From positions 1 to 64,000 of the forward strand of contig NZ_JAUXSP010000029.1 of NCBI RefSeq assembly GCF_030679875.1: a stretch of DNA of 64,000 nucleotides, written 5' to 3'. The first letter of the stretch is position 1. Every line of letters begins with the position of its first letter. This document shows, in pieces, positions 28,563 through 37,635 of this stretch. The notes under the pieces were generated by a model. That model worked only from the letters and a program-made list of their open reading frames with translations, was not told the origin of the DNA and ran no database searches. Both the position numbers and the translations under genes were made by a program. Origin of the DNA: Phenylobacterium sp. Lineage in GTDB: Bacteria; Pseudomonadota; Alphaproteobacteria; Caulobacterales; Caulobacteraceae.

Positions 28563-28928
28563 TCAGGCGGCCTCGGCGGCCGAGGGTGACAACCCCTGCA
28601 TGATGATGCGGTTCACGTCGATCAGGGCCTCGAAGTCGTCTTCCCTGCGAATCACCGCGCTGGTGTGCTTCTGCACCCAGATGCTGAGCGAGATGATCTA
28701 GGCCCGCAGGGCCTCGGGCAGATTATTGTCGGAATGGGCGCAGTCGTCCCCCAGCGCAATCCACAGGCGCCGGTTCCAGTCCAAGGCGTCGGCGCGGGTC
28801 CCGAAGTCCAAGGGATCGGCCTTCGACGCTTCAATAAGCGCGCGAGTCACCTGGGCGAAGAGGCGGTATTCCGCCTCGCGCGGGGACTCAGCTCTCTGCG
28901 CCGCCTGTTGGTAGGCTCTTAGGGACAT
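28563..28928 (-). pseudogene. flaF: flaF, flagellin biosynthesis regulator, interrupted by in-frame amber
   Basis: A 122-codon frame matching FlaF along its whole length: [37 protein letters not shown], then after the interruption [20 protein letters not shown] and a C-terminal [13 protein letters not shown]. Codon 77 is TAG (28700-28698), in the stretch LRA-stop-IISLS where the family usually has serine; one C-to-A change from TCG would make it. The product would be cut to 76 residues, losing about 45. FlaF is needed for flagellin synthesis in Caulobacter, so either the strain is impaired, the shortened protein suffices, the codon is suppressed, or it is a sequencing error. The start overlaps the end of flbT by 41 bases. 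Confidence 0.85.
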
Positions 28929-29313
28929 TACCGAACACCTCGTCCTCGTAGTCGATGAGCTTCCGGCACAGCATGAGCGCCTTGTAGTATTCGCGGGTCA
29001 TAGCGTGCTTGGATATAGAGACGCACTCGGCAAGAACAGCGGGATTACGCACCGCGCTCATGAACTCCGAAAGGCGTCGGACAAATTCGTCGTAGTAACG
29101 CTCGGCTCCGGCCTCATCGAGATACATCATCATGACCGGGAAGTAGACCCGCCGCGCCGGCGTGGTCACCTCATCCTGCTGCATGATGTCCTTCTCACGC
29201 AGAACAGACGCCTTGTTCTGGAGCACCAGGGTTCCACGGCGATCACCGTTCTGAACGACAGCGCCGTTGAGAACGAACTTCTCGCCCGGTTTCAGCGATA
29301 GCTTGAGCGGCAA
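28888..29313 (-). CDS. flbT: FlbT, flagellin translation regulator
   Basis: A 141-residue protein, the usual FlbT length, if the start is TTG at 29313 ([20 protein letters not shown]). A GGGGGT Shine-Dalgarno precedes it; the frame extends to 29391 but the extra residues are not family-like. Typical segments are [33 protein letters not shown] and [20 protein letters not shown]. In Caulobacter FlbT binds flagellin mRNA leaders and blocks translation until the hook is complete, with FlaF opposing it. It overlaps flaF and is divergent from flbA. Confidence 0.93.
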   Translation of the reverse strand: MPLKLSLKPGEKFVLNGAVVQNGDRRGTLVLQNKASVLREKDIMQQDEVTTPARRVYFPVMMMYLDEAGAERYYDEFVRRLSEFMSAVRNPAVLAECVSISKHAMTREYYKALMLCRKLIDYEDEVFGNVPKSLPTGGAES

Positions 29314-29465
29314 TGCTCGACCCCCAAATACGCGCCCCGACGCGTTGAGCCCTGGCTGGCTGCCGGTAAGCGGCGCAGCGGACAGGCCCAAGCTAGGCGG
29401 GGACTGTTAACGACCCCTTGCTGGCGCTGCGACGGAAGGCCGCGCTTAAACAAGGCGTAACCATA

Positions 29466-31325
29466 ATGACGCGAAGCATCCACAGGTTCACCCAGGAAAT
29501 GGAGTCGGGGATGACGCGCCCAAGCCGGACTGGCGATGCATCAGCCATTGCGCTGTCCGCCGCACAGGCGAGCCCGCTGAACCTCGGGCGCGCCGCCGAC
29601 GCCATGGGGGCGGCCGGATCCCATGACGCCCTGCGTCGGCTGAATGCGGCTATCGGCGAGTTGAAGGCCCTGGCGATTGAGCCACTGCTGAGCCGAGCCG
29701 TGGCGGCTCTGGAGGCCGAGGATCACCAAGCCGGCGCGCGCCTGGCGATACAGGTCCTGGAGCAGGACGAACGCAACGGCTTTGCCTGGTACCTGCTGGC
29801 GATCGCGCGGGAGCGGGCCGGCGATTTTGTCAGTTCCATCACCTGCTACGAATCGGCGCTGGCCCTATTGCCCAATCAGGCCGACGTGGCCAATGACCTT
29901 GGCCGCCTCGCCTTTCGAATGGGCATGAAGGCCGAAGCCGAGAAGCTGTTCCGACACTTCCTGGCCGCCAAGCCCAACCATCCGGAGGGCGCCAACAACC
30001 TTGCCTGCGCCGTACGGGACCAGGACCGGGCTGACGAGGCCATCGAAATTCTGCGCCCCGCCATCGAGGCCAATCCCTCGGCCGCCATGCCCTGGAACAC
30101 CCTGGGCACCATCGTCACTGAGCAGGGTGACCTTGCGGCGGCCCACACCTTCTTCGACGAGGCCCTGCGACTGCAGCCACAGTTCCCCAAGGCGCAGTAC
30201 AACCGGGCCAATGTCCGGCTCTCTCTGGGAGACGCCGACGGCGCCCTGGTCGATTGCGACATCGCCCTGGCCGCGACGGTCGCCCGGGACGAACGGCAGA
30301 TGATGCGCCTGTCACGGGCGACCATCCTTATGGAGCTCGGTCACACTGCGGAGGGCTGGGAGGACTATGAGGCCCGCCTAGACCCGCAGTTCGCAGACTC
30401 CACCCAGTTCCAGGCCCCTGGGTCGTCCTGGAGCCCGGAGACTGATCTGGCCGGACGCTCGCTGCTTGTCTTTGGAGAGCAGGGCCTGGGGGATGAGGTG
30501 ATGTTCGCCAACCTGATCCCCGATGTGATCGACGCGCTGGGCCCTCGGGGGCGCCTGATTCTGGCCGTGGAGGCGCGACTGGTCCCCCTGTTCCAGCGCA
30601 GCTTCCCCCGGGCCGAGGTGGGCGCGCACGCGACCTACGCCGTCGACGGCCGCACTGTCCGCGTGGCGCCCTTTCTGTCTGAGGATGCTCCGCCGGAGCT
30701 CTGGGCCCCGCTCGGCTCGCTCCTGCGTCGCTTCCGCCCCTCCGTCGAGGCCTTTCCAGCCCAGGCCGGCTATCTGACGCCGACGTCCGAGCGCGTCGCC
30801 CATTGGCGTGAGGTGCTGGACCAGGCGCCCGCCGGGCTCAGGGTCGGGCTGCTCTGGAAGAGCGGCCTCATGAACGGCGCGCGGCGGCGTTATTTCTCCG
30901 CCTTTGAGGCCTGGCGGGAGGTCCTGGCTGTTCCTGGGGTGAGCTTCATCAACCTCCAGTACGGCGACTGCGCCGAAGAGCTGGAACAGGCCCGGAAGGA
31001 GATGGGCGTCGACATCTGGACCCCGCCCGGGATCGACCTGAAGCAGGACCTGGACGACATCGCGGCCCTGACCTGCGCCCTCGATCTTGTGATCGGCTTT
31101 CCCAACGCCACGGTGAATCTCGCCGGCGCCTGTGGGGCCAACGCCTGGGTCGCCTCGGCGCCGGGCGCCTGGCCACGCCTGGGGAGCGACCACTACCCCT
31201 GGTATCCGCAGATGCAGGTTTTCAAAGCCCCGGCCCTCGGGGAATGGGGACCGATGCTCGCAGACATGGCCAGCGCCCTGCGCCGACCCGGCGGCCCGCG
31301 CCTGAGACGGCAGATCGAGCCCTGA
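29466..31325 (+). CDS. flbA: FlbA-like TPR protein with glycosyltransferase-9-like domain
   Basis: A protein of about 619 residues. Tetratricopeptide repeats fill about residues 75-310 (ARLAIQVLEQDERNGFAWYL, DVANDLGRLAFRMGMKAEAE, AEGANN-type turns). The C-terminal 300 residues resemble the ADP-heptose:LPS transferase fold (LLVFGEQGLGDEVMFANL, GLLWKSGLMNGARRRYF, CALDLVIGFPNATVNLAGA). Position next to flbT and flaF matches Caulobacter flbA, a gene of the flagellin-modification and regulation cluster. The start is uncertain among ATG 29466, ATG 29496 and later. Its TPR plus transferase pairing would suit flagellin glycosylation, an inference. Confidence 0.8.
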   Translation: MTRSIHRFTQEMESGMTRPSRTGDASAIALSAAQASPLNLGRAADAMGAAGSHDALRRLNAAIGELKALAIEPLLSRAVAALEAEDHQAGARLAIQVLEQDERNGFAWYLLAIARERAGDFVSSITCYESALALLPNQADVANDLGRLAFRMGMKAEAEKLFRHFLAAKPNHPEGANNLACAVRDQDRADEAIEILRPAIEANPSAAMPWNTLGTIVTEQGDLAAAHTFFDEALRLQPQFPKAQYNRANVRLSLGDADGALVDCDIALAATVARDERQMMRLSRATILMELGHTAEGWEDYEARLDPQFADSTQFQAPGSSWSPETDLAGRSLLVFGEQGLGDEVMFANLIPDVIDALGPRGRLILAVEARLVPLFQRSFPRAEVGAHATYAVDGRTVRVAPFLSEDAPPELWAPLGSLLRRFRPSVEAFPAQAGYLTPTSERVAHWREVLDQAPAGLRVGLLWKSGLMNGARRRYFSAFEAWREVLAVPGVSFINLQYGDCAEELEQARKEMGVDIWTPPGIDLKQDLDDIAALTCALDLVIGFPNATVNLAGACGANAWVASAPGAWPRLGSDHYPWYPQMQVFKAPALGEWGPMLADMASALRRPGGPRLRRQIEP

Positions 31326-31472
31326 GGTCGGCCATCAGGCGCGCAGATAGGTTCTCACCGCTCAGGATCGCTCAAGCCGCTTGAATGTCCCGCGCCGCCC
31401 TTTAGGTTGGCGTCAGTTGAAACATTTGTTCGAATGCGGGCGTCCTTGGACCCGCACATATTGGGAGCTCAT

Positions 31473-32345
31473 ATGGCCGAGCGTTTCGAAGGCACAGACG
31501 ATTACGTCGCCACCGAGGATCTGAAGGTCGCCGTCAACGCGGCCGTCGCGCTGGAACGTCCCTTGCTGATCAAGGGTGAACCCGGCACCGGCAAGACCGT
31601 GCTGGCCTATGAGATCGCCAAGGCGCTCGACGCCGAGCTGATCACTTGGCACATCAAATCGACCACCAAGGCCCACCAGGGGCTCTACGAGTATGACGCC
31701 GTCACCCGCCTGCGCGACAGCCAGCTGGGCGACGAGCGGGTCAAGGACGTCAAGAACTACATCAAGAAGGGCAAGCTCTGGGAGGCGTTCGACGCCCCCA
31801 AGCGCCCCGTCCTGCTGATCGACGAGATCGACAAGGCCGACATCGAATTCCCCAACGACCTCCTGCAGGAGCTCGATCGGATGGAATTCTACGTCTATGA
31901 GACCAATGAGACGATCAAGGCGGCGATCCGCCCGATCGTGATCATCACCTCCAACAACGAGAAGGAACTGCCCGACGCCTTTCTGCGCCGCTGCTTCTTC
32001 CACTACATCCGCTTCCCCGACGCCGACACGATGAACCAGATCATCGAAGTCCACTATCCCGGGATAAAGCAGAAGCTCGTCGCCGAGGCCCTGCGCATCT
32101 TCTACGACATGCGCAAGGTGCCGGGCCTGAAGAAGAAGCCGTCGACCTCGGAGCTTCTCGACTGGCTGAAGCTGCTGATGGTCGAGGACATCGACGCCGA
32201 GGCGCTGAAGGAACGCGACCCCACCAAGTTGATCCCGCCGCTGCACGGGGCCCTGCTGAAGAACGAGCAGGACGTCCACCTGTTCGAACGTCTGGCCTTC
32301 CTGGCGCGGCGTGAAGGCGCCGGCGGCTCGCGCCCCGGCCAGTAG
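31473..32345 (+). CDS. MoxR-family AAA+ ATPase
   Basis: A 290-residue MoxR-type ATPase. Walker A is GEPGTGKT, Walker B VLLIDEIDKAD, sensor 1 IITSNNEKELPDAFLRR, and the C-terminal lid continues to about residue 270. Members act as chaperone-like ATPases that help assemble metal or VWA-domain protein partners; no VWA gene is visible on the following strand, where an unrelated lipoprotein gene follows. ATG 31473 is chosen for GGGAG five bases upstream; the frame opens earlier, at 31407. Confidence 0.9.
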   Translation: MAERFEGTDDYVATEDLKVAVNAAVALERPLLIKGEPGTGKTVLAYEIAKALDAELITWHIKSTTKAHQGLYEYDAVTRLRDSQLGDERVKDVKNYIKKGKLWEAFDAPKRPVLLIDEIDKADIEFPNDLLQELDRMEFYVYETNETIKAAIRPIVIITSNNEKELPDAFLRRCFFHYIRFPDADTMNQIIEVHYPGIKQKLVAEALRIFYDMRKVPGLKKKPSTSELLDWLKLLMVEDIDAEALKERDPTKLIPPLHGALLKNEQDVHLFERLAFLARREGAGGSRPGQ

Positions 32346-32424
32346 CTCAAGCTTACCGCGATTTCACTCGACCTCCCGGTCGCTCCCGTACACCGTCAAC
32401 TTGAAGGCGTACGGGAGCTTCCGG

Positions 32425-33216
32425 ATGAAGATGTTACTTTTGGCTGGCGCGGCCAGCGCGCTTGTCACCCTGACCGGCTGCGCCCAGCCGCTTGAATCCG
32501 CGGCGATGAAAGGACGGCTCGACTGTCCCGAGTCCAGGGGCCAGTTGACCCGGCTGAGCCAGGCTGATGACGGCCAGTCCTGTCGCTACAGGACCCGGGA
32601 CGGGGCCGATGTCGAGCTGCGACTGGTCGCCGTGGATGGCGATCCCCGCGCCATGCTGGCCAAGCTGGAAGCCGAGCTTGGCGACCTGTCCCCTCCGGCC
32701 GCCGCTGCGGTCCCGGTCTCAGATGGCGCCACCGGTTCTGCCGAAACGACCGAGGCGGCGAAACTGGCGGCCAGGGCGATCGCCGAGGCCGAGGCCGACG
32801 CTTCGGGCGACAGCGACAATGTTCAGGTCAGCCTCCCCGGAGGACGGGTCAATGCTCAGAGCGAGTCGGTCAGCATTGCGCTGCCAGGCCTGAAGATCGA
32901 CGCGGCGGAGGACACCGCGCAGGTCAAGATCGGCCCCCTCAATATCGACGCCTCAGACGATGGGGCGACCGTCAGGATATACCGCGAGGTGCGTCTTCGC
33001 GGAGAATCCCTCTCTCGGGAGCGGCGGGGTATCCGCGCCACCTACATCCTGGCCGGCGGTCGACAGCCGAGCGGAACCACCTATGTCGGTCTGGAAGCTG
33101 GCGGCCCAAAATCAGGTCCGCTGGTCGTCGCCATCGTTTCGTCCGCCACCAATGATGAAGATGCGGAGATCCTCGAGGACATCCAGAAACTGGTGCGCGA
33201 GAACGGCGGGGTCTGA
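32425..33216 (+). CDS. Putative lipoprotein
   Basis: A 263-residue protein starting at ATG 32425, with a lipoprotein signal (LLLAGAASALVTLTGCAQP). After the lipobox the first domain has two cysteines (RLDCPES and GQSCRYRT). A long Ala/Glu-rich helix spans about 100-145, then a repetitive beta segment with DNVQVSLPGGRVNAQSESVS and SIALPGLKID-like turns, resembling a stacked beta structure. The C-terminal part is a second beta domain ending in a helix (EDIQKLVREN). Unknown family. The stop codon lies inside a GC-rich hairpin without a U run. Confidence 0.75.
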   Translation: MKMLLLAGAASALVTLTGCAQPLESAAMKGRLDCPESRGQLTRLSQADDGQSCRYRTRDGADVELRLVAVDGDPRAMLAKLEAELGDLSPPAAAAVPVSDGATGSAETTEAAKLAARAIAEAEADASGDSDNVQVSLPGGRVNAQSESVSIALPGLKIDAAEDTAQVKIGPLNIDASDDGATVRIYREVRLRGESLSRERRGIRATYILAGGRQPSGTTYVGLEAGGPKSGPLVVAIVSSATNDEDAEILEDIQKLVRENGGV

Positions 33217-33233
33217 ACGACCCCGCCGACGCC

Positions 33234-33605
33234 TCAGGCCGCGACGACTTCCATCACCTTATAGGTGAGCGGGCGACCGTCCTCGTCAGTGATGGTGACG
33301 TATTCACCGATGGCGAAGCGATGCTCGCCCAGCCGATGCACCGGCTCGTCATCGTCGGTGTCAGTGGAGTCATAGTCGAAGAACCAGTGCCTCCCCTTGC
33401 GGGCCAGACGACCGTCGGCCGCCGGCTCGTCGGGGGCGAAGCGGCGGACAACACATTCGGCCTTTTGCTCGGCATAGGCCGCCTCATCGAGAAAGCCATC
33501 GGCCGTCAGCGGCGCCGTCAGGGCGTAGCCGCGATGGTCGTCTCCCCCGGCGAACTCGGTGCCCGGATTGCGGGCGAGCCGCATGACAATGCGCGAAAGG
33601 GTCAT
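33234..33605 (-). CDS. Hypothetical protein
   Basis: A 123-residue acidic protein without signal peptide or membrane span. Segments worth noting are EFAGGDDHRGYALTAPL, KGRHWFFDYDSTDTDDDEP and the C-terminal IGEYVTITDEDGRPLTYKVM, which is strand-rich. Small proteins of this type with a terminal beta barrel occur in alphaproteobacteria, but I know no function. It lies 14 bases after the universal stress protein gene, in the same direction. Confidence 0.7.
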   Translation of the reverse strand: MTLSRIVMRLARNPGTEFAGGDDHRGYALTAPLTADGFLDEAAYAEQKAECVVRRFAPDEPAADGRLARKGRHWFFDYDSTDTDDDEPVHRLGEHRFAIGEYVTITDEDGRPLTYKVMEVVAA

Positions 33606-33619
33606 GAACGACCTCGTAC

Positions 33620-34432
33620 TTAGTGTGACAGGAACAGGGACGGAGAATCCGCCGCCAGCAGTGAACGCGTTGTGCCGCCGAAGATGAACTCCTGGAGACG
33701 CGGATGGCCGAAGGCTCCGGCCACCAGGATATCGGCCCCAGCCTTCTGGGCGGCGTAGAGCAACATGGGGGCCGCCTCGCCGGAGTCGGGCAGCATCTCA
33801 AACTCCGCGGTGACGCCGCGGGCGGCGAAGTAGGATTGAAGCCGCGCCGGGTCGAGGGCCCGTGTCGTCGCCCGGGGCGCTGTCAGGATCACGACCTTGC
33901 TGGCCTTCTGCAACAGCGGCACGGACTGGCGAGCCGCCCGGGACGCCTCCTTGCCGCCGTCCCAGGCCACGGCCACGACACCGCCCACCTTGAGGCCGGG
34001 CCTGGCGATGATGACCGGTCGCTGCTCGTCGGCCAGCACCTCCTGAAAGGCCTCGGCCAGGGGCCCCCGTCCACGGCCCGGTTCGTCCGAGAAGATCACG
34101 ACGTCCGACAGTCGGCACTCGGCCGACAGGTTGGCCCATACCGGCGTCTGGAGCGCCAGGAAGCTCTTGGCGTCGTAGGCCAGCGCGGCGACGGCGGCGC
34201 GCGCCTTCTTCTCGCCGACGGCCGCAGCCTCCTTGAGGGATTCCAGGGCGGTCGCCTGGACGCCTCCCATAAAGCCCTCGCCCATCCAGGGCATCACATC
34301 AGCGACATCGGCTGGCGTGTAGACGCCGGCCAGTTCGGCGCCAAAGGCCTGGGCCACAAGTGCGCCGGCCTCCAGCGCAACTTGGTCGCTCTCGCCGCCA
34401 GACAGCGGCGCCATGATTTTCGCCCAGGTCAT
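33620..34432 (-). CDS. Universal stress protein (two UspA-like halves)
   Basis: A 270-residue protein with two tandem Usp-like halves. The first (1-140: MTWAKIMAPLSGGESDQVAL) has lost a clear ATP motif. The second (about 150-270) ends in VAGAFGHPRLQEFIFGGTTR followed by LLAADSPSLFLSH, the G-x2-G-x9-G-S/T-type nucleotide loop of Usp proteins in a modified form. Double-domain Usps are cytoplasmic stress-induced proteins. ATG 34432 has AGGGAA a few bases upstream; a longer frame to 34858 is spurious. The hypothetical gene at 33234 follows it. Confidence 0.88.
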   Translation of the reverse strand: MTWAKIMAPLSGGESDQVALEAGALVAQAFGAELAGVYTPADVADVMPWMGEGFMGGVQATALESLKEAAAVGEKKARAAVAALAYDAKSFLALQTPVWANLSAECRLSDVVIFSDEPGRGRGPLAEAFQEVLADEQRPVIIARPGLKVGGVVAVAWDGGKEASRAARQSVPLLQKASKVVILTAPRATTRALDPARLQSYFAARGVTAEFEMLPDSGEAAPMLLYAAQKAGADILVAGAFGHPRLQEFIFGGTTRSLLAADSPSLFLSH

Positions 34433-34551
34433 TTGCTTCCCTTTTTCCTCAGGTCCCGATGATGCGTGCGCCGTTCGAACCGTGCATTGATCTTTGCCAA
34501 TCTCACCGTGGTCGAACGCCTTGACCATGGCACAGTGAAAGGAACGCCGTG

Positions 34552-35196
34552 ATGAGGAAAGGGCTGCGTCGAACCCCTCGTGAACCTCGGGCCTGGCAGA
34601 GGATGCTGTCTGGGCGACGACTGGACCTGCTGGATCCCTCCCCCATGGACATCGAGGTGGAGGATATCGCCCATGGGCTCGCCCGAGTGGCGCGCTGGAA
34701 CGGACAGACCGTGGGCGAGCACGCGTTTTCCGTCGCCCAGCACTCCATCGTGGTGGAGGAGATTGTCGCCCACCTACAGCCCGATATCGAGCCCCGCTGG
34801 CGTCTCGCCGCCCTGCTGCACGACGCGGCCGAATATGTGATCGGAGACATGATCTCACCGTTCAAGTCGGCCCTTGGCCTCGACTACAAGCTGTTCGAGG
34901 CGAGGTTGGAGAGCGCGATCCATGTCCGCTTCGGGCTTCCGGCCAAGTCGCCGGCCTCGGTCAAGACCCTGATCAAGCGGGCCGATCATGCCTGCGCCTA
35001 TTTTGAGGCCACCCAGCTGGCGGGCTTCGCCGCCGATGAGGCCGTGGAGCTTTTTGGCGCGCCGCCGGCGGGCTACGACCTGCACATTGAGCCACAGCCC
35101 CCCTCCGTCGCCCAGGCACGTTATATTCAGCGCTATCATGTGCTGTCGGAGGCTGCGGGATTCGCCCCGGCCGACGCAGCCTTCAATACGGAGTAG
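34552..35196 (+). CDS. HD-domain hydrolase (YfbR-like 5'-nucleotidase group)
   Basis: A 214-residue HD-domain protein. Metal ligands are visible: His58 and His65 in VGEHAFSVAQHS, the paired His91-Asp92 in ALLHDAAEYV, and Asp146 in IKRADHAC. This layout fits the HD group around YfbR, which cleaves 5'-deoxynucleotides. GTG 34549 and ATG 34552 are adjacent starts; AAAGGA lies eight bases before the ATG. First of three same-strand genes (hydrolase, phosphatase, Nudix-related regulator) separated by six bases and then a one-base overlap. Confidence 0.85.
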   Translation: MRKGLRRTPREPRAWQRMLSGRRLDLLDPSPMDIEVEDIAHGLARVARWNGQTVGEHAFSVAQHSIVVEEIVAHLQPDIEPRWRLAALLHDAAEYVIGDMISPFKSALGLDYKLFEARLESAIHVRFGLPAKSPASVKTLIKRADHACAYFEATQLAGFAADEAVELFGAPPAGYDLHIEPQPPSVAQARYIQRYHVLSEAAGFAPADAAFNTE

Positions 35197-35202
35197 CCAG
35201 AC

Positions 35203-35715
35203 ATGACGATGATCGTCTGCGGCCTGGCCGACCTGCCCGGGGTGATTTCCGCCCGACGCCCCTCGCACGTGGTCACCCTGCTCGATCCCACGACCCTCAT
35301 CCCGACGCCAGCGGGCATAGCCCCCGACCGGCATCTGCAGCTGGGCGTAAATGACATCGCCCATCCCATGGAGGGCATGACCGCGCCGCAGGCGGACCTG
35401 GTCACCCGGCTGTTGGACTTCGCCCACTCGTGGGATGAGAGCGCGCCCATGGTGGTGCATTGCTGGGCCGGCGTTAGCCGCTCGACGGCCAGCGCCTTCA
35501 CCCTGGCCTGCGCCCGCAGCCCAGAGACGGACGAGGCGGAGATCGCCTGGACCCTGCGCAGCCTCGCCCCGCACGCCTATCCGAATCGACGGATCGTCGC
35601 CCTGGCCGATGACATGCTGGGCCGTGGCGGGCGCATGGTGGACGCGGTCGCCGCCATCGGCGGCAATGGATATGTCAGCCTGGGCGCGCCCTTCGATTTC
35701 GCAGCCCGACACTGA
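35203..35715 (+). CDS. Protein-tyrosine/dual-specificity phosphatase family protein
   Basis: A 170-residue cytoplasmic protein with the Cys-based phosphatase loop VVHCWAGVSRSTA: nucleophile Cys87 and Arg93. The general-acid region probably lies in GVNDIAHPMEGM (Asp51). Proteins of this size and type in alphaproteobacteria act on an undefined phospho-substrate. It starts six bases after the HD gene and shares one base with the next (TGATG), so the three are likely co-translated. Confidence 0.85.
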   Translation: MTMIVCGLADLPGVISARRPSHVVTLLDPTTLIPTPAGIAPDRHLQLGVNDIAHPMEGMTAPQADLVTRLLDFAHSWDESAPMVVHCWAGVSRSTASAFTLACARSPETDEAEIAWTLRSLAPHAYPNRRIVALADDMLGRGGRMVDAVAAIGGNGYVSLGAPFDFAARH

Positions 35716-36737
35716 TGGCCCGCGGCCCCGCCCCGCCCCCTGTCGTCATCGGCCTGTCGGCGGTGGTGGTGGCCGTGCGCGACGCGGAGGCCATGGTCCT
35801 GACCGTGCGCCCTCGCGGCTTGACCGGCGACCTGGCCGCTGAGCCCGCCGGCCTCCCCTTTGGTCCCTTTGATCCGGACGGCCATCGGACGTTCGAGTTG
35901 GCCCTGCGGGCCTTCGTGACGGCTCAGACCCGGTTTGACCTGGGCTATGTGGAGCAGCTCTACACCTTCGGTGACCGGGGCCGAGACGCCCCCCTGGCCG
36001 ACATGGGGGCCGGCGCGGAAAGCGCCCCGGGCGCACCCCCAAGCCGCGTGATTTCGGTGGGCTATCTGGCCCTCACGCCCCAGGCCGTGGACACCGAGGC
36101 GCCGGACACCAGTTGGGCGCCATGGACCAGGTTCTTTCCGTGGGAGGACTGGCGGCAGGGCCGCCCCGCCGCCGCCGTGCTGATCGAGGACGCCTTGCGG
36201 CGCTGGTCGGATCGTGCGCCGCCGGCGCAACGGGACCTCCGTCTGGCTCGGGCCCGCCTAGCCTTCGCCCTGGATGGCGCGCCCTGGAACGAGGAGCGCG
36301 TCCTCGAACGCTATGAACTGCTCTATGGGGCCGGCCTGACCCCGGAAGCCGCCCGGGACCGGGGTGAGACCTCAGGCGAGCGGTCAGAAGCCCTTCGCGC
36401 CGCCCTGGGGGCGCCGATGATCTCGGACCACCGAAGGATACTCGCCACCGCGCTGAGCCGCCTGCGGGGCAAGATCAAGTACCGTCCAGTCGTCTTCGAA
36501 CTGATGCCCGAAGCCTTCACCCTGCTGGCCCTGCAACGGGCGGTGGAGGCGATCGCAGGCGCCCCGCTGCATAAACAGAACTTCCGCCGCGCCCTGGAGC
36601 GCAGCGGGCTGGTCGAGGGACTGGGCCGCATCGACGCCGACACCGGGGGGCGTCCGGCCGAACTGTTCCGCTTCAGGCGGGAGAGTTTGAATGCGCGGCC
36701 GGTGTCGGGGCTGTCTCTGCCTTTGCTTCGGGACTGA
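35715..36737 (+). CDS. Nudix-related transcriptional regulator (NrtR-like)
   Basis: A 340-residue protein. The N-terminal half resembles a Nudix fold (LSAVVVAVRDAEAMVLTVRP), but the Nudix box is missing: the expected GX5EX7REUXEEXGU region reads AFVTAQTRFDLGYVEQLYTF. It probably binds a nucleotide without cleaving it. The C-terminal part (about 235-320) has the winged helix of NrtR regulators (KYRPVVFELMPEAFTLLALQ, HKQNFRRALERSGLVEG). NrtR proteins repress NAD-metabolism genes in response to ADP-ribose. The last 65 bases overlap the convergent hydroxylase gene. Confidence 0.8.
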   Translation: MARGPAPPPVVIGLSAVVVAVRDAEAMVLTVRPRGLTGDLAAEPAGLPFGPFDPDGHRTFELALRAFVTAQTRFDLGYVEQLYTFGDRGRDAPLADMGAGAESAPGAPPSRVISVGYLALTPQAVDTEAPDTSWAPWTRFFPWEDWRQGRPAAAVLIEDALRRWSDRAPPAQRDLRLARARLAFALDGAPWNEERVLERYELLYGAGLTPEAARDRGETSGERSEALRAALGAPMISDHRRILATALSRLRGKIKYRPVVFELMPEAFTLLALQRAVEAIAGAPLHKQNFRRALERSGLVEGLGRIDADTGGRPAELFRFRRESLNARPVSGLSLPLLRD

Positions 36738-37635
36738 CGGACTCCTTGCCCTGGGCGGCCGCCCAGCGGGCGCGAATCTGCCGAGAGGTCTCCCGGGAGC
36801 CGTCATGGCTCCAGCCAGGGGGGCCGATGACATAGAGGGCGAAGTCCCTCAGGGATCTCGCCTTGAGCAGATCGCGCCCCATGGCGGTCCATTCATGAAA
36901 GGCGACCCGCAGCGGGTTGAAGGTCGCCAGGTTCTTCACGACCCCATAGCGGCAAGGCTCAGTCTCCAGCTCAACCTGGAAGGTTCCGAACATGCGGTCC
37001 CAGATGATCAGGATTCCCGCATAGTTGCGGTCGAGATAGCGAGGATTTCTCGCATGATGGACCCGGTGATGGGATGGGGTGTTGAACACCGCCTCGAACC
37101 ATCGCGGCATCTTCCCGATCGCCTCGGTATGGATCCAGAACTGGTAGACGAGGCTGACCCCCTTCTGGATCGCCACCATGGCTGGCGGAAACCCGATCAG
37201 CGACAGGGGCAGCCACAGCAGCCAGGTTCCCGCCACCCCACCGGTCCAGGTCTGACGCAGGGCGGTGGAGAGATTGTAGTGCTGCGAGGTGTGATGATTG
37301 ATGTGGCTGGCCCACCAGAACCGCCGCTCATGGGACAGCCGGTGGAACCAGTAGTAGGTCTTGTCCTCCAGCAGGAAGATCAGCACCCAGGCCCAGACCG
37401 CGGTCATGGGAATGTCGAACAGGCGGTGCTGATAGACCCACAGGCTTGCCGCGAAAATGGCCCCCGCCGTGGCCAGACCCGCCACCGAGCTGCCCAGTCC
37501 CATGGCCAGGGAGGTGAAGGTGTCCTTGGGCTCGTAGCGGGCCCGCACCCAGCCCAGTCGCCCCAGGAGCAACTCCAGCACGATCGCGAGGATGAAGAAC
37601 GGGACGGCCAGACCGACCGGATCGATATCGTCCAT
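36673..37635 (-). CDS. Sterol desaturase / fatty acid hydroxylase family membrane protein
   Basis: A 320-residue integral membrane enzyme of the di-iron hydroxylase superfamily. The histidine boxes are intact: HRLSH at 98-102, HINHH at 111-115 and HHRVHH at 189-194. Four or more membrane spans are visible in the first 170 residues. Substrate could be a fatty acid, sterol or carotenoid; bacterial members are mostly assigned by similarity only. It starts inside the upstream stop codon (TGATG) and its 3' end overlaps the opposing regulator gene by 65 bases. Confidence 0.9.
   Translation of the reverse strand: MDDIDPVGLAVPFFILAIVLELLLGRLGWVRARYEPKDTFTSLAMGLGSSVAGLATAGAIFAASLWVYQHRLFDIPMTAVWAWVLIFLLEDKTYYWFHRLSHERRFWWASHINHHTSQHYNLSTALRQTWTGGVAGTWLLWLPLSLIGFPPAMVAIQKGVSLVYQFWIHTEAIGKMPRWFEAVFNTPSHHRVHHARNPRYLDRNYAGILIIWDRMFGTFQVELETEPCRYGVVKNLATFNPLRVAFHEWTAMGRDLLKARSLRDFALYVIGPPGWSHDGSRETSRQIRARWAAAQGKESVSPEAKAETAPTPAAHSNSPA

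Noticed and set aside
28698..28700. Amber codon in flaF as recoded pyrrolysine or selenocysteine
   Set aside because: Selenocysteine uses TGA, and nothing in the window suggests a pyrrolysine system; mutation or sequencing error is simpler.
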